DNA from: Halomonas heilongjiangensis
GTDB taxonomy: Bacteria; Pseudomonadota; Gammaproteobacteria; Pseudomonadales; Halomonadaceae
DNA length: 41,068 bases
Assembly: GCF_002879645.1 (NCBI RefSeq)
Contig: NZ_PNRE01000067.1
Coordinates: forward strand, 1 to 41,068
Reading direction: 5' to 3'
In this document: positions 31,089-38,468 of the stretch, one piece after another
Layout of the letters: each line of letters opens with the position of its first letter
How positions within the stretch are numbered: the first letter of the stretch is position 1
The notes under the pieces: model-generated
Databases searched by the model: none
Seen by the model: only the letters and a program-made list of their open reading frames with translations
Told to the model about the DNA's origin: nothing
Program-made: the position numbers and the translations under genes

Positions 31089-31889
31089 CGTTGACGTCGC
31101 GAGCCTGCGGTGCGGCATGGCGGCCGCGAGTTGAGGAGCCAGCTGCTGCTTGATGTGCCGATAAAGCGGCTTCAACTCTTCATGCATCTCCGCCTCGGCC
31201 TGTCGCTGGTCGATGTAGAATGCCGCCCGCGGGCCGTGGTAATCGATCAAGTCACCGACTTTCTGGAATTTCAGGCCTGATATCTTCAGGAGTCTCGCAA
31301 ATCGTGGCTCCATCATGGCGAACACATGCTGCCTGTTCGCCATTCCCACGATGGCCGTTGCCGCAAAGAACAGGCTCAGCCCTACCGGTAGGGAGCGATG
31401 CTCGACCTCCAGGTCGTGAATGTCCTTTTCCTTGACGCCCGCGATGTTGCTTCTGGTCTTCCGGAATGAAGGGTGTACCGCGAGCCTGGAAACTTCGCAG
31501 ATACTCTCCTTGGGGAAGCCGTCGGGATGTAGCGAGGGGTGCGTCAGGCTCTGCCCCCCGTAGGTGAGCAGAGGAAGCTTTCGGTTCGAGAAGTCGCCGC
31601 GGACCGGTATCAGGACGACACGCATGCATCCCACCGTCAACCCTGTCCGATTGTGCTCGACCACGCAGTGAATGGCGCTGTCATCGAAGGCGTCATATTC
31701 AAGCTGACGCTCGGCATCCGTGGGGGGCTCATAGTGCAATTCTGCGCAGTAGACATCATGGCGCAGATGATAGGCACGGCGCTTTTCCTGTTCATTGCAG
31801 GGTAGCTTGAAACTGAATTCGTTTCTAAAGCAATGAAACAGCTCCGTTATCGATCTTTCGTTTCCAGGCGAGGAGGAGGCGGAGGTCAT
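31083..31889 (-). CDS. PEP-CTERM/exosortase-associated acyltransferase (TIGR03694 type)
   Basis: A 268-residue soluble acyltransferase with a GNAT/LuxI-like fold. Family signatures are AYHLRHDVYCAELHYEP near residues 39-55, GCMRVVLIPVR, CEVSRLAVHPSFRK, FAMMEPRFARLL and IDYHGPRAAFYID. Relatives include N-acyl amino acid synthases, and in exosortase genomes the family accompanies PEP-CTERM surface-protein systems. No exosortase or PEP-CTERM protein is in the window. The gene follows the GGDEF-EAL gene after 58 bp of AT-rich DNA. Its base composition looks visibly less GC-rich than its neighbours', which hints at separate acquisition. AAGGGA lies 11 bases before the ATG at 31889. The product is unknown; an acyl-amino-acid-like signal or lipid is possible. 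Confidence 0.86.
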   Translation of the reverse strand: MTSASSSPGNERSITELFHCFRNEFSFKLPCNEQEKRRAYHLRHDVYCAELHYEPPTDAERQLEYDAFDDSAIHCVVEHNRTGLTVGCMRVVLIPVRGDFSNRKLPLLTYGGQSLTHPSLHPDGFPKESICEVSRLAVHPSFRKTRSNIAGVKEKDIHDLEVEHRSLPVGLSLFFAATAIVGMANRQHVFAMMEPRFARLLKISGLKFQKVGDLIDYHGPRAAFYIDQRQAEAEMHEELKPLYRHIKQQLAPQLAAAMPHRRLATSTS

Positions 31890-31947
31890 GCATTGATTCC
31901 CTTGCGTAATGGTCGTATCAGAAGCTCGTGTTGTTTAAAATTTTATA

Positions 31948-34785
31948 TTAGCTTCTTTTGGGCAGAATGCCGAAGGCCTCTTCGAGGGCGATGGGCCTGC
32001 CGAGATGAAAGCCCTGCCCATAGGAGATGCCGTACGACTGCAGAATCGGCAACAGGGCTTCCTGATCGACGAATTCGGCGATCGCCTGCTTGCCGAAGCC
32101 GCTGGCGATATCGGCGATCGCCTTCACGATGACTCGACTGTCGGCACTGACCGGCAGGCTGCGGATGAAGCTTCCGTCGATCTTGATGTAGTCCACCGGC
32201 AACTGCCCCAGATAGTGGAAGCTGCTGAAGCCGACGCCGAAATCATCCAGGGCGGTGCGACAACCGAGATCGCGCATCGCCTGCAGTACCCCGCGTGCGG
32301 TGGAAAAGTCGGTCACGGCGGCGGTCTCGGTGACCTCGAGGATCAGGTAGTTCGGATCGGCGCCGCTGGCGTTGAGCTCGTCGGCGAGGAATTGCTTCAT
32401 GCCGTCATCGTGGAGGGACTGGCCCGAGAGGTTGATCGCCAGGCTGATGCCCTTCTCCTGCAGGTGTCTCAGGACCTGCAGGCTGTGGCGGAGTACCCAG
32501 CGGTCGATCTGGACGATCTGGCCGCTGCGTTCCGCCAGCGGGATGAAGCGGCCGGGCGAGATCAGGCTGCCATCGGCATCGCGCATGCGCAGTAGCACCT
32601 CGTAGTGGCGTATGTCCCCGTCCTCCAGGCGCATGATGGGTTGCACCATCAGTTCGAAATCGTCGTCCTTGAGTGCCTTGCGGACACGCTCGACCCAGTA
32701 GACGCGCTCCTGCAACTCGTCCTTGGCATTCTCGAGAGGGGAGAGCAGGTGCCAGCGCTGGATGCCGTCCCCCTTGGCCTTGTACATGGCCACATCGGCA
32801 TTGGCCATCAGGTCGGTGGGATTGTCGCCCAGGGCCGGGAACAGGGCGATGCCGGTACTGGCGGTGACACTGTGCCGGCGCCCGCCGGCATCGAAGCCGA
32901 TGGACTCGAGCAGGTGGGTGATCTGCTGGGCGACACGTACTGCCTGCTCGGCATCGGCTCCCTCCAGCAGCAGCGCGAATTCGTCCCCCCCCAGCCGCGC
33001 GATCACCCCACGGTGGCCCAGCTCCTGGAAGAGCGTGTCGGCGACCTTGCGCAGCAGGCGGTCGCCTGCCTGATGGCCACTCAGCTCGTTGACGTCCTTG
33101 AACTGATCGAGGTCCATCAGCAGCACGGCGCCACTCCGGCCCTGTTGCAGGGCGCTGCCGAGGGCTTCCTGGAAATAACGACGGTTGTAGAGCTCGGTCA
33201 GGGCATCGCGCTCGGCGAGCCAGGTCAGCCGTGCTTCCGCCGCCTTGCGTTCGGTGATGTCGAGCCCGACCGAGATGCGCGCGGGGGTGCCGTCGTTGCC
33301 GGTAGGCAAGGGGGCATGGTACCAGGCGATGGTTCGGTGCCGGCCTTCCGTCGTCACCAGGGTGCGCTCTTCCTGATGCGGAACGGCGAGACCCGTGGTG
33401 CCGATGGATGGGGCCGCGAAGACATCATCGAAGTGGCGGCCCAGCAACTTCTCTTCCCGTATGGCCATCACGGACAAGGCGTAGTCGTTGACCAGGGTGA
33501 TCCGCCCATGCTCGTCCTGGGTGACGATGAAGACGCGGGCGGTATCCAACAGGCTGCCGACGAAGTCCCGCTCACGGGCCAGTTCCTCGACCCGTTCGGC
33601 CAGCTGTTCGCCGCGGGCGCTGACCTCCTGCTCGAGGGTCTCCAGCTGACTCGAGAGCTCGAGGGTGGTGCCTTCCAGCACGTCGATCTCGTCGGTGAGT
33701 CGGCGCCTGGGGTGGGGGATGGCGGCTCGTGCCTCGGCGAAGCCACCATGGGCGAGCACCGGCAGTACCCCGGCGAGGCGGCGCAGCCTCGCCATGGGGC
33801 TCAGCAGAATGGCCAGCAGCAGCAGTTCGGCCGCCAACCAGCCGCCCAGGCCGACGAGCATCAGGGTGCGGGTATCCTGGTTGATGGCCCCGATCTGGGA
33901 GGTGATGTCCGAGGCCATCAGGAAGTAGCCCGTGCTGCGGCGGTCACCATCCTCCTCCATGCGCACCGCGCTGAGCTCGATGTCGCGTCTGCGATGGCGA
34001 AGCTGCAGCGGGGCCTGCACGAGATCCGGCATCGCCGCCTGTTGCGAGGCGGTTCTCAACAGCGAGAGGTTCTCTTCCTGCCGGGTCAGGGCCACCAGGT
34101 AGCCGTTCCATGCCTCCAGGTGGCGTTCGGCGTCCAATCGATCGTCTGCGGCCATGGGGCCGGTGACCAGCAGGGCGACGTCACTGCCGGACACCTGCTG
34201 TGCCTGGCGCGTCACGTCGGCCAGCGAGCGCGACAGGACCACCGTGCCGACGCTCTGGCCTTCGACCAGCACAGGCACCGCGGCATACTGCCGGCAATCG
34301 GTCGAGCAGCGCAGGGCCGTCAGGGGTACCTCGGTGTCCATGACCCGGCGGACCCAGGTCTGGATCGGTCGCGTATCCTGTGCCTGGCCGTCTCCCCAGT
34401 CGGCCAGTTGCTCCCCTTGTGCATCGAAGACGAGTATCTCGTCGATACCGGCCTCGAGCTGCAGGGTCGGCCACTGGGGGCGCAGGGAGGTGAGGATGGC
34501 ATCCCGTTGGCGAAGCTCCAGGGCGGGTCCTAGCTGGGGAGAGGCGGCGGTCAGGGCGGCCAACTGCTGAAGGGCACCCTCCGAGCGTTGCAGGGCGAGA
34601 TGGATCTCGCGCATCTGGCGTTCGTTGTGCTCGTCGCGGCTCTCCTGGAACTGCCGCGTCAGGTTGGCATGGCCGAGCCACGAGAACAGCACCACCAGGC
34701 CCAGCAGCAGCAGGCTGCTCAGCGCAATGACCCGCCAGGTCAGGCTCAGGCGATGGCGTGTTTCATGGGCGTTCTTGGCGCTCAT
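31948..34785 (-). CDS. Membrane-bound PAS-GGDEF-EAL c-di-GMP enzyme
   Basis: A 945-residue inner-membrane protein: helix 1 (about 17-38), a periplasmic sensor of about 265 residues (39-306), helix 2 (307-329), a coiled coil (about 365-405), PAS (about 407-515), GGDEF (about 520-685) and EAL (about 700-940). The cyclase motif RLGGDEF is intact (599-603). The inhibitory I-site (RxxD) is absent: residues 590-593 read GHRG. The phosphodiesterase residues all seem present: Glu729 (EVL), Asn785, Glu817, Asp847 and Asp848 (DDFG), Lys868, Glu904 and Gln924. It could therefore make or degrade c-di-GMP. Start 34785 gives the normal membrane N-terminus. It lies 47 bp after the porin gene. Confidence 0.94.
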   Translation of the reverse strand: MSAKNAHETRHRLSLTWRVIALSSLLLLGLVVLFSWLGHANLTRQFQESRDEHNERQMREIHLALQRSEGALQQLAALTAASPQLGPALELRQRDAILTSLRPQWPTLQLEAGIDEILVFDAQGEQLADWGDGQAQDTRPIQTWVRRVMDTEVPLTALRCSTDCRQYAAVPVLVEGQSVGTVVLSRSLADVTRQAQQVSGSDVALLVTGPMAADDRLDAERHLEAWNGYLVALTRQEENLSLLRTASQQAAMPDLVQAPLQLRHRRRDIELSAVRMEEDGDRRSTGYFLMASDITSQIGAINQDTRTLMLVGLGGWLAAELLLLAILLSPMARLRRLAGVLPVLAHGGFAEARAAIPHPRRRLTDEIDVLEGTTLELSSQLETLEQEVSARGEQLAERVEELARERDFVGSLLDTARVFIVTQDEHGRITLVNDYALSVMAIREEKLLGRHFDDVFAAPSIGTTGLAVPHQEERTLVTTEGRHRTIAWYHAPLPTGNDGTPARISVGLDITERKAAEARLTWLAERDALTELYNRRYFQEALGSALQQGRSGAVLLMDLDQFKDVNELSGHQAGDRLLRKVADTLFQELGHRGVIARLGGDEFALLLEGADAEQAVRVAQQITHLLESIGFDAGGRRHSVTASTGIALFPALGDNPTDLMANADVAMYKAKGDGIQRWHLLSPLENAKDELQERVYWVERVRKALKDDDFELMVQPIMRLEDGDIRHYEVLLRMRDADGSLISPGRFIPLAERSGQIVQIDRWVLRHSLQVLRHLQEKGISLAINLSGQSLHDDGMKQFLADELNASGADPNYLILEVTETAAVTDFSTARGVLQAMRDLGCRTALDDFGVGFSSFHYLGQLPVDYIKIDGSFIRSLPVSADSRVIVKAIADIASGFGKQAIAEFVDQEALLPILQSYGISYGQGFHLGRPIALEEAFGILPKRS

Positions 34786-34832
34786 TCCAGCATGTCCCGG
34801 GCCAGTGGAGGGGAAGCCGCGAGTCCGGCGCG

Positions 34833-36050
34833 TCAGAAGCGGAGCGAAAGCTGGAACAGCAGCATGTTCCAGCGGCGGCTGGTTTCGCTCGAGTCGGGGT
34901 TGTCCTGGTTGGGCAGCCAGCCGGTACCGTCGACATGATGGTATTCGGCCGCCATCAGCACCCGGGGATTGATGTTCCACTGCAGTCCCAGGGTGATGTC
35001 ATTGGCGAACTGGGAGTGAGCGGGACCGGCACCGCTGGCCGCAAAGGCCTTGCCGGAACGGTCATCCCGGTTGCTGGTCAGGCTGTCATAGCGTACCAGC
35101 CACTGCCAGTCGTCATGGAAGCGGCGGGTATACTGGACGTACCAGCTCTCGCCTGTCACATCGAAGTTGAACCTCGGATCGTTGAAGTTCTCGAGCCCTG
35201 AATTTCGCAGGGCGAACTCACCGGTGAGGCTCCAGAGCTCTTCGTTGTATTGCAGCGACAGGATCCAGGGACGGAAATAGAAATCCCCGTTGCTGAGGCC
35301 CGGGGTGCGGGAGGTGAAACGGGCATTGGCGCTGGCGGTGGTGAGCGCGGCCACGAAACGGCCACCGTCATGTTCATAACGAACCTGGGCGATCGCCGAG
35401 GTCTTGGGTTCCAGCTTGCCGGGAAAGGTATCCAGCCGGAGCGTCTGCCGCAGGTCATTGCCGGTTTGTGTATCCCCGATACCGATGTGTGCCCGAATAT
35501 TTCCCGTGGCCAGTCGCTCTTCCATGTAGGCCGACACGCCATCCGCGGCCAGTCCAAGCGATCGGGTGCGGTCGAAGTAGATCGATTGCGGGAGCAGGAT
35601 GCTCGGGCGGGTGAAGGCCACGTCCCGGGTCTGGTTATAGAAGCCGAACGGGTTCTTGAAGCGGCCGACCTGTACGCCCAGGGTGCGCTGCTGGTTGGAG
35701 AGCATCTGGTAGTCGACGATACCGTAGTCCAGCACGGGCTTGGCGTCACTGCCGTCGCCGCCGGCGCGGCGACTCAGCACCTGGGCGGCGATCAGCACGT
35801 CCTGATGAGGGCGGAGCGAGGCGTTGGCGCCGATCTCGGTGTACTTGAGGCTACCGCTGTCGCTGCTGCTGGGGCCGAAGAAGTTGTTGCGATCGGTGAT
35901 CACCAGGGCCTGGCTGAGAAAGCCATGCATCTGCAGGGTATCGAGTACAGGGGATTCGGCCCGGGCCTGCGTGCTGGTAACCAGCAGCAGGCCGCCGAGC
36001 AGCATGCCGGCGCAGGCCTCAGTCCATCGTAATGACTTGGACACGATCAT
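34833..36050 (-). CDS. Outer-membrane beta-barrel porin-like protein
   Basis: A 405-residue protein with a signal peptide (about 1-31, MLLGGLLLVTSTQARA). The mature chain is made of alternating beta-strands, with many aromatic residues at strand ends, and finishes in Phe (MLLFQLSLRF), the usual BAM recognition signal. An early LQMHGFLSQALVITDRNNFFG is typical of this porin group. The size suggests a barrel of about 16 strands. Substrate is unknown; phosphate is a guess based only on the PstS-like neighbour. Its start overlaps the end of that gene by 32 bp, with AAAGGGAG before the ATG at 36050. Confidence 0.85.
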   Translation of the reverse strand: MIVSKSLRWTEACAGMLLGGLLLVTSTQARAESPVLDTLQMHGFLSQALVITDRNNFFGPSSSDSGSLKYTEIGANASLRPHQDVLIAAQVLSRRAGGDGSDAKPVLDYGIVDYQMLSNQQRTLGVQVGRFKNPFGFYNQTRDVAFTRPSILLPQSIYFDRTRSLGLAADGVSAYMEERLATGNIRAHIGIGDTQTGNDLRQTLRLDTFPGKLEPKTSAIAQVRYEHDGGRFVAALTTASANARFTSRTPGLSNGDFYFRPWILSLQYNEELWSLTGEFALRNSGLENFNDPRFNFDVTGESWYVQYTRRFHDDWQWLVRYDSLTSNRDDRSGKAFAASGAGPAHSQFANDITLGLQWNINPRVLMAAEYHHVDGTGWLPNQDNPDSSETSRRWNMLLFQLSLRF

Positions 36051-36453
36051 CCAGGTACTCCCTTTCCAGATAGCCCAGGGCACCCGGGGTGCTGGCGAGG
36101 CGCTCGCGCATCTCGACCTGGGTGGTAACGCGGTTGGGCGCCTGGCCGGTGCCCGAGAAAACCATGCGATCCCAGGCCAGCTGCAGTTGGTGTGGGTAGA
36201 CGGCCAGTTGCTCCTTGGCGAAGCGCGCGTGCACCGGATGGTCATTGGGCAGTACGAAGACTCGCACGGCCTGGCCATCGGGCCAAGTACGCTGGCGCAT
36301 GGCGAAGATGGCGCGGGTGGTGTCTCGGGTCAGTTGCCGCGAATCGACCCCGGCATGGGCCACGAGCAGCACGGGGGGCTCCGCGGCCTGAACCGAGGAA
36401 AAGCCCGCCAGCATCAGCAGGGCCCACAGCAGGCTGCGTGTCAGCCGTACCAT
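36019..36453 (-). CDS. Short PstS-like periplasmic protein
   Basis: A 144-residue protein with a signal peptide (about 1-23, LLWALLMLAGFSSVQA). The rest matches the C-terminal motif set of small PstS-like phosphate-binding family members: QLTRDTTRAIFAMRQRTWPDG, VFVLPNDHPVH, QLQLAWDRMVFSGTG, STPGALGYL. It is less than half the length of a true PstS, so it is one lobe at most and probably not a classical transporter component; no pstCAB genes are nearby. The ATG at 36453 gives the signal peptide, while an upstream start at 36555 would bury it. First gene of the minus-strand porin and c-di-GMP run. Confidence 0.85.
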   Translation of the reverse strand: MVRLTRSLLWALLMLAGFSSVQAAEPPVLLVAHAGVDSRQLTRDTTRAIFAMRQRTWPDGQAVRVFVLPNDHPVHARFAKEQLAVYPHQLQLAWDRMVFSGTGQAPNRVTTQVEMRERLASTPGALGYLEREYLDDRVQVITMD

Positions 36454-36745
36454 GAGCCAGACTCGCCGTCTGCCGGTGCGCGGTAGGTTGCCGCTGCGGC
36501 AGAGCGGTTCAGGACGAGGAGCTGCATCGCGTGGAGAGTTCCCTTTGTCTGCCAAGCGTCAAGCGCATGCACGGTGCGGTGATGGTCCGCACTTCGGTTG
36601 TGAATGAGTCGATGACCCTGCCCCCCCTGCCATCCGTGTCGAGCATGCTGCCCGAGTTCTTGTTGGTACGCCGGGGAAATCGCCAGTAGATCAGCTGACT
36701 ACTCGGGCCCGGCTGTGCCTTTTCGAGCCACCATAACCCGATACG

Positions 36746-36777
36746 CTACATCACTGGAAGGCAATGTAGATTTTTTT
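36746..36777 (+). terminator. Orphan plus-strand intrinsic terminator
   Basis: CTACAT (36746-36751) pairs perfectly with ATGTAG (36764-36769) across a 12-base loop and is followed by A and seven T. This is the best T-tract terminator shape in the window, yet no annotated gene on the plus strand leads into it. The stem is short (6 bp, AT-containing). Confidence 0.5.
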
Positions 36778-36803
36778 GCTTCAACGCCGCACGACAGGGA
36801 AGA

Positions 36804-36826
36804 CCCGGCGGCGGAGCGCCGCCGGG
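36804..36826 (-). terminator. Terminator of nhaD
   Basis: CCCGGCGGCG (36804-36813) and CGCCGCCGGG (36817-36826) form a perfect 10-bp stem with a 3-base loop, 8 bp past the nhaD stop on the minus strand. A short TCTTCCCTGT follows. Confidence 0.7.
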
Positions 36827-36833
36827 CGGGAGG

Positions 36834-38318
36834 TCAGCCGTAAATGGCGAAGCTGCCGGCGTTCAGCCACAGGTGGACGGCCACGCTGGCGGCATAGCCG
36901 AGCGCGATCACCGGCGCCCAGCGGAGGTGGCCCATGAAGGTATAGTTGCCGCGGGCCTGGCCCATCAGCGCCACGCCGGCGGCGGAGCCGATGGAGAGCA
37001 GGCTGCCGCCGACGCCGGCGGTCAGGGTGATCAGCAGCCAGTGGCCGTGGGACATCTCGGGTTGCATGGTGAGCACGGCGAACATCACCGGAATGTTGTC
37101 GACGACCGCCGAGATCACCCCCAGGGCGATGTTGGCCCAGGTGGCGTCCCAGCCGGTGTAGAGGGCCTCGGAGAGCAGGCCCAGATAGCCCATGAAGCCG
37201 AGCCCGCCGACGCACATGACCACGCCGTAGAAGAACAGCAGGGTATCCCACTCGGCGCGGGCCACACGGCTGAATACATCGAAGGGCACCACGCTGCCCA
37301 GCCGCTCGAGTTTCTTCTGGTCGCCGCGCTGACTGTAGCGGGTGCGCTTGCGCTCCAGCGAGCGGGGCAGGCTGCGGCGCAGGTAGTAGCCGAAGAACTG
37401 CAGGTAGCCCAGACCGGTCATCATGCCCAGCACCGGCGGCAGGTGCAGCAGGGTGTGGCAAGCCACGGCGGTGGCTACGGTGAGCAGGAACAGCGCGATG
37501 ATGCGCCGGGCGCCGCGCTTGAGCCAGATGTCTTCCTGGACGCTGTCCGGCTTGCGGTTGTTGATGAAGGCGCTCATCACCACGGCCGGGATCAGGAAGT
37601 TGACCAGTGACGGGACCAGCAGTACGAAGAACTCGTTGAAGGCGATCAGTCCGGCCTGCCAGACCATCAGGGTGGTGATGTCGCCGAAGGGGCTGAAGGC
37701 CCCCCCGGCGTTGGCCGCCACCACGATATTGACGCAGGAGAGGTTGATGAAGCGCTTGTCGCCCTCGGCCACCTTGGTCACCACGGCGCACATCAGCAGC
37801 GCGGTGGTCAGGTTGTCGGCGATCGGCGAGATCACGAAGGCCAGTACGCCGGTGATCCAGAACAACTGGCGGTAGCTGAAGCCCTTGCGGACCATCCAGG
37901 AGCGCAGGGCGTCGAACACCCGGCGCTCTTCCATGGCGTTGATGTAGGTCATCGCCACCAGCAGGAACAGCATCAGCTCGGTGAATTCCAGCAGGGTCTC
38001 GCGGAAGGCGTGCTCGGAATCGGCAGACAAGCCGTTCTGGACATAGACCCAGCCGATCAGCGACCAGATGATGCCGGCCGCCACCAGCACCGGCTTGGAC
38101 TTGCGCATGTGGATCTTTTCCTCGGCCATGACCAGGGCATAGGCGAGGACGAAGATGGCGACGGCAAGGAAGCCGACCATCGAGCCCGTCATGTCCAGTT
38201 CGCCGGTTACCGCATGGGCGAAGGGACTGAACAGCAGGGCCAGAACGGCGAGCACGAGGGTACCCGACCACCAGGCGAGTCGCCGGGGCCTTTGTCGTGA
38301 ACTGCAGGTTGTCAGCAT
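36834..38318 (-). CDS. nhaD: Na+/H+ antiporter NhaD
   Basis: A 494-residue inner-membrane antiporter of the ion-transporter superfamily. It exports Na+ (or Li+) in exchange for H+ and is typical of halophilic and marine gammaproteobacteria, including Halomonas. About 12-13 helices are predicted. Diagnostic stretches are ISPIADNLTTALLM, NAGGAFSPFGDITTLMVW, SAVVDNIPVMFAV and LLSIGSAAGVALMGQARG, which carry the conserved Asp and Asn residues of the transport site. The first 36 residues look like a cleavable or additional hydrophobic leader, as in known NhaD. ATG 38318 is preceded by AGGA. Single-gene unit with its own terminator. Confidence 0.95.
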   Translation of the reverse strand: MLTTCSSRQRPRRLAWWSGTLVLAVLALLFSPFAHAVTGELDMTGSMVGFLAVAIFVLAYALVMAEEKIHMRKSKPVLVAAGIIWSLIGWVYVQNGLSADSEHAFRETLLEFTELMLFLLVAMTYINAMEERRVFDALRSWMVRKGFSYRQLFWITGVLAFVISPIADNLTTALLMCAVVTKVAEGDKRFINLSCVNIVVAANAGGAFSPFGDITTLMVWQAGLIAFNEFFVLLVPSLVNFLIPAVVMSAFINNRKPDSVQEDIWLKRGARRIIALFLLTVATAVACHTLLHLPPVLGMMTGLGYLQFFGYYLRRSLPRSLERKRTRYSQRGDQKKLERLGSVVPFDVFSRVARAEWDTLLFFYGVVMCVGGLGFMGYLGLLSEALYTGWDATWANIALGVISAVVDNIPVMFAVLTMQPEMSHGHWLLITLTAGVGGSLLSIGSAAGVALMGQARGNYTFMGHLRWAPVIALGYAASVAVHLWLNAGSFAIYG

Positions 38319-38369
38319 GGCTGAAAAGTCCTGGGAAAGGAGGAAGGGAAGGGTCAGAAAGTCGCGCGG

Positions 38370-38398
38370 ATTCTACCACATCATGGTGCGATGCAATA
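38370..38398 (-). promoter_or_regulatory. Putative nhaD promoter
   Basis: On the minus strand TAGAAT (38375-38370) is a good -10, about 50 bp before the nhaD start. TTGCAT (38396-38391) is a fair -35 but only 15 bases away; shifting to TATTGC gives 17. Most of the 150-bp gap before nhaD is otherwise featureless. Confidence 0.35.
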
Positions 38399-38468
38399 TG
38401 AACGAAAGTCGGTAATCGCACCGTTTCCCATGCCGCTCTTGCATACCCGATGCGCCTGGTCGAGCGCA

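Larger units (their letters stand above)
36454..36833. other. 380-bp intergenic region between the PstS-like gene and nhaD
   Basis: This is the largest non-coding stretch in the window. It has no convincing open frame. It must contain the promoter of the minus-strand PstS-like operon (nearest the 36454 side) and holds the nhaD terminator at 36804-36826. Its middle part is less GC-rich, and it carries a plus-strand hairpin with a T7 tract at 36746-36777. No Pho box was recognised. Confidence 0.6.

Noticed and set aside
36454..36780. Pho box before the PstS-like gene
   Set aside because: No pair of CTGTCAT-like repeats with the correct 11-bp spacing was found on either strand, so phosphate regulation is not supported by sequence.
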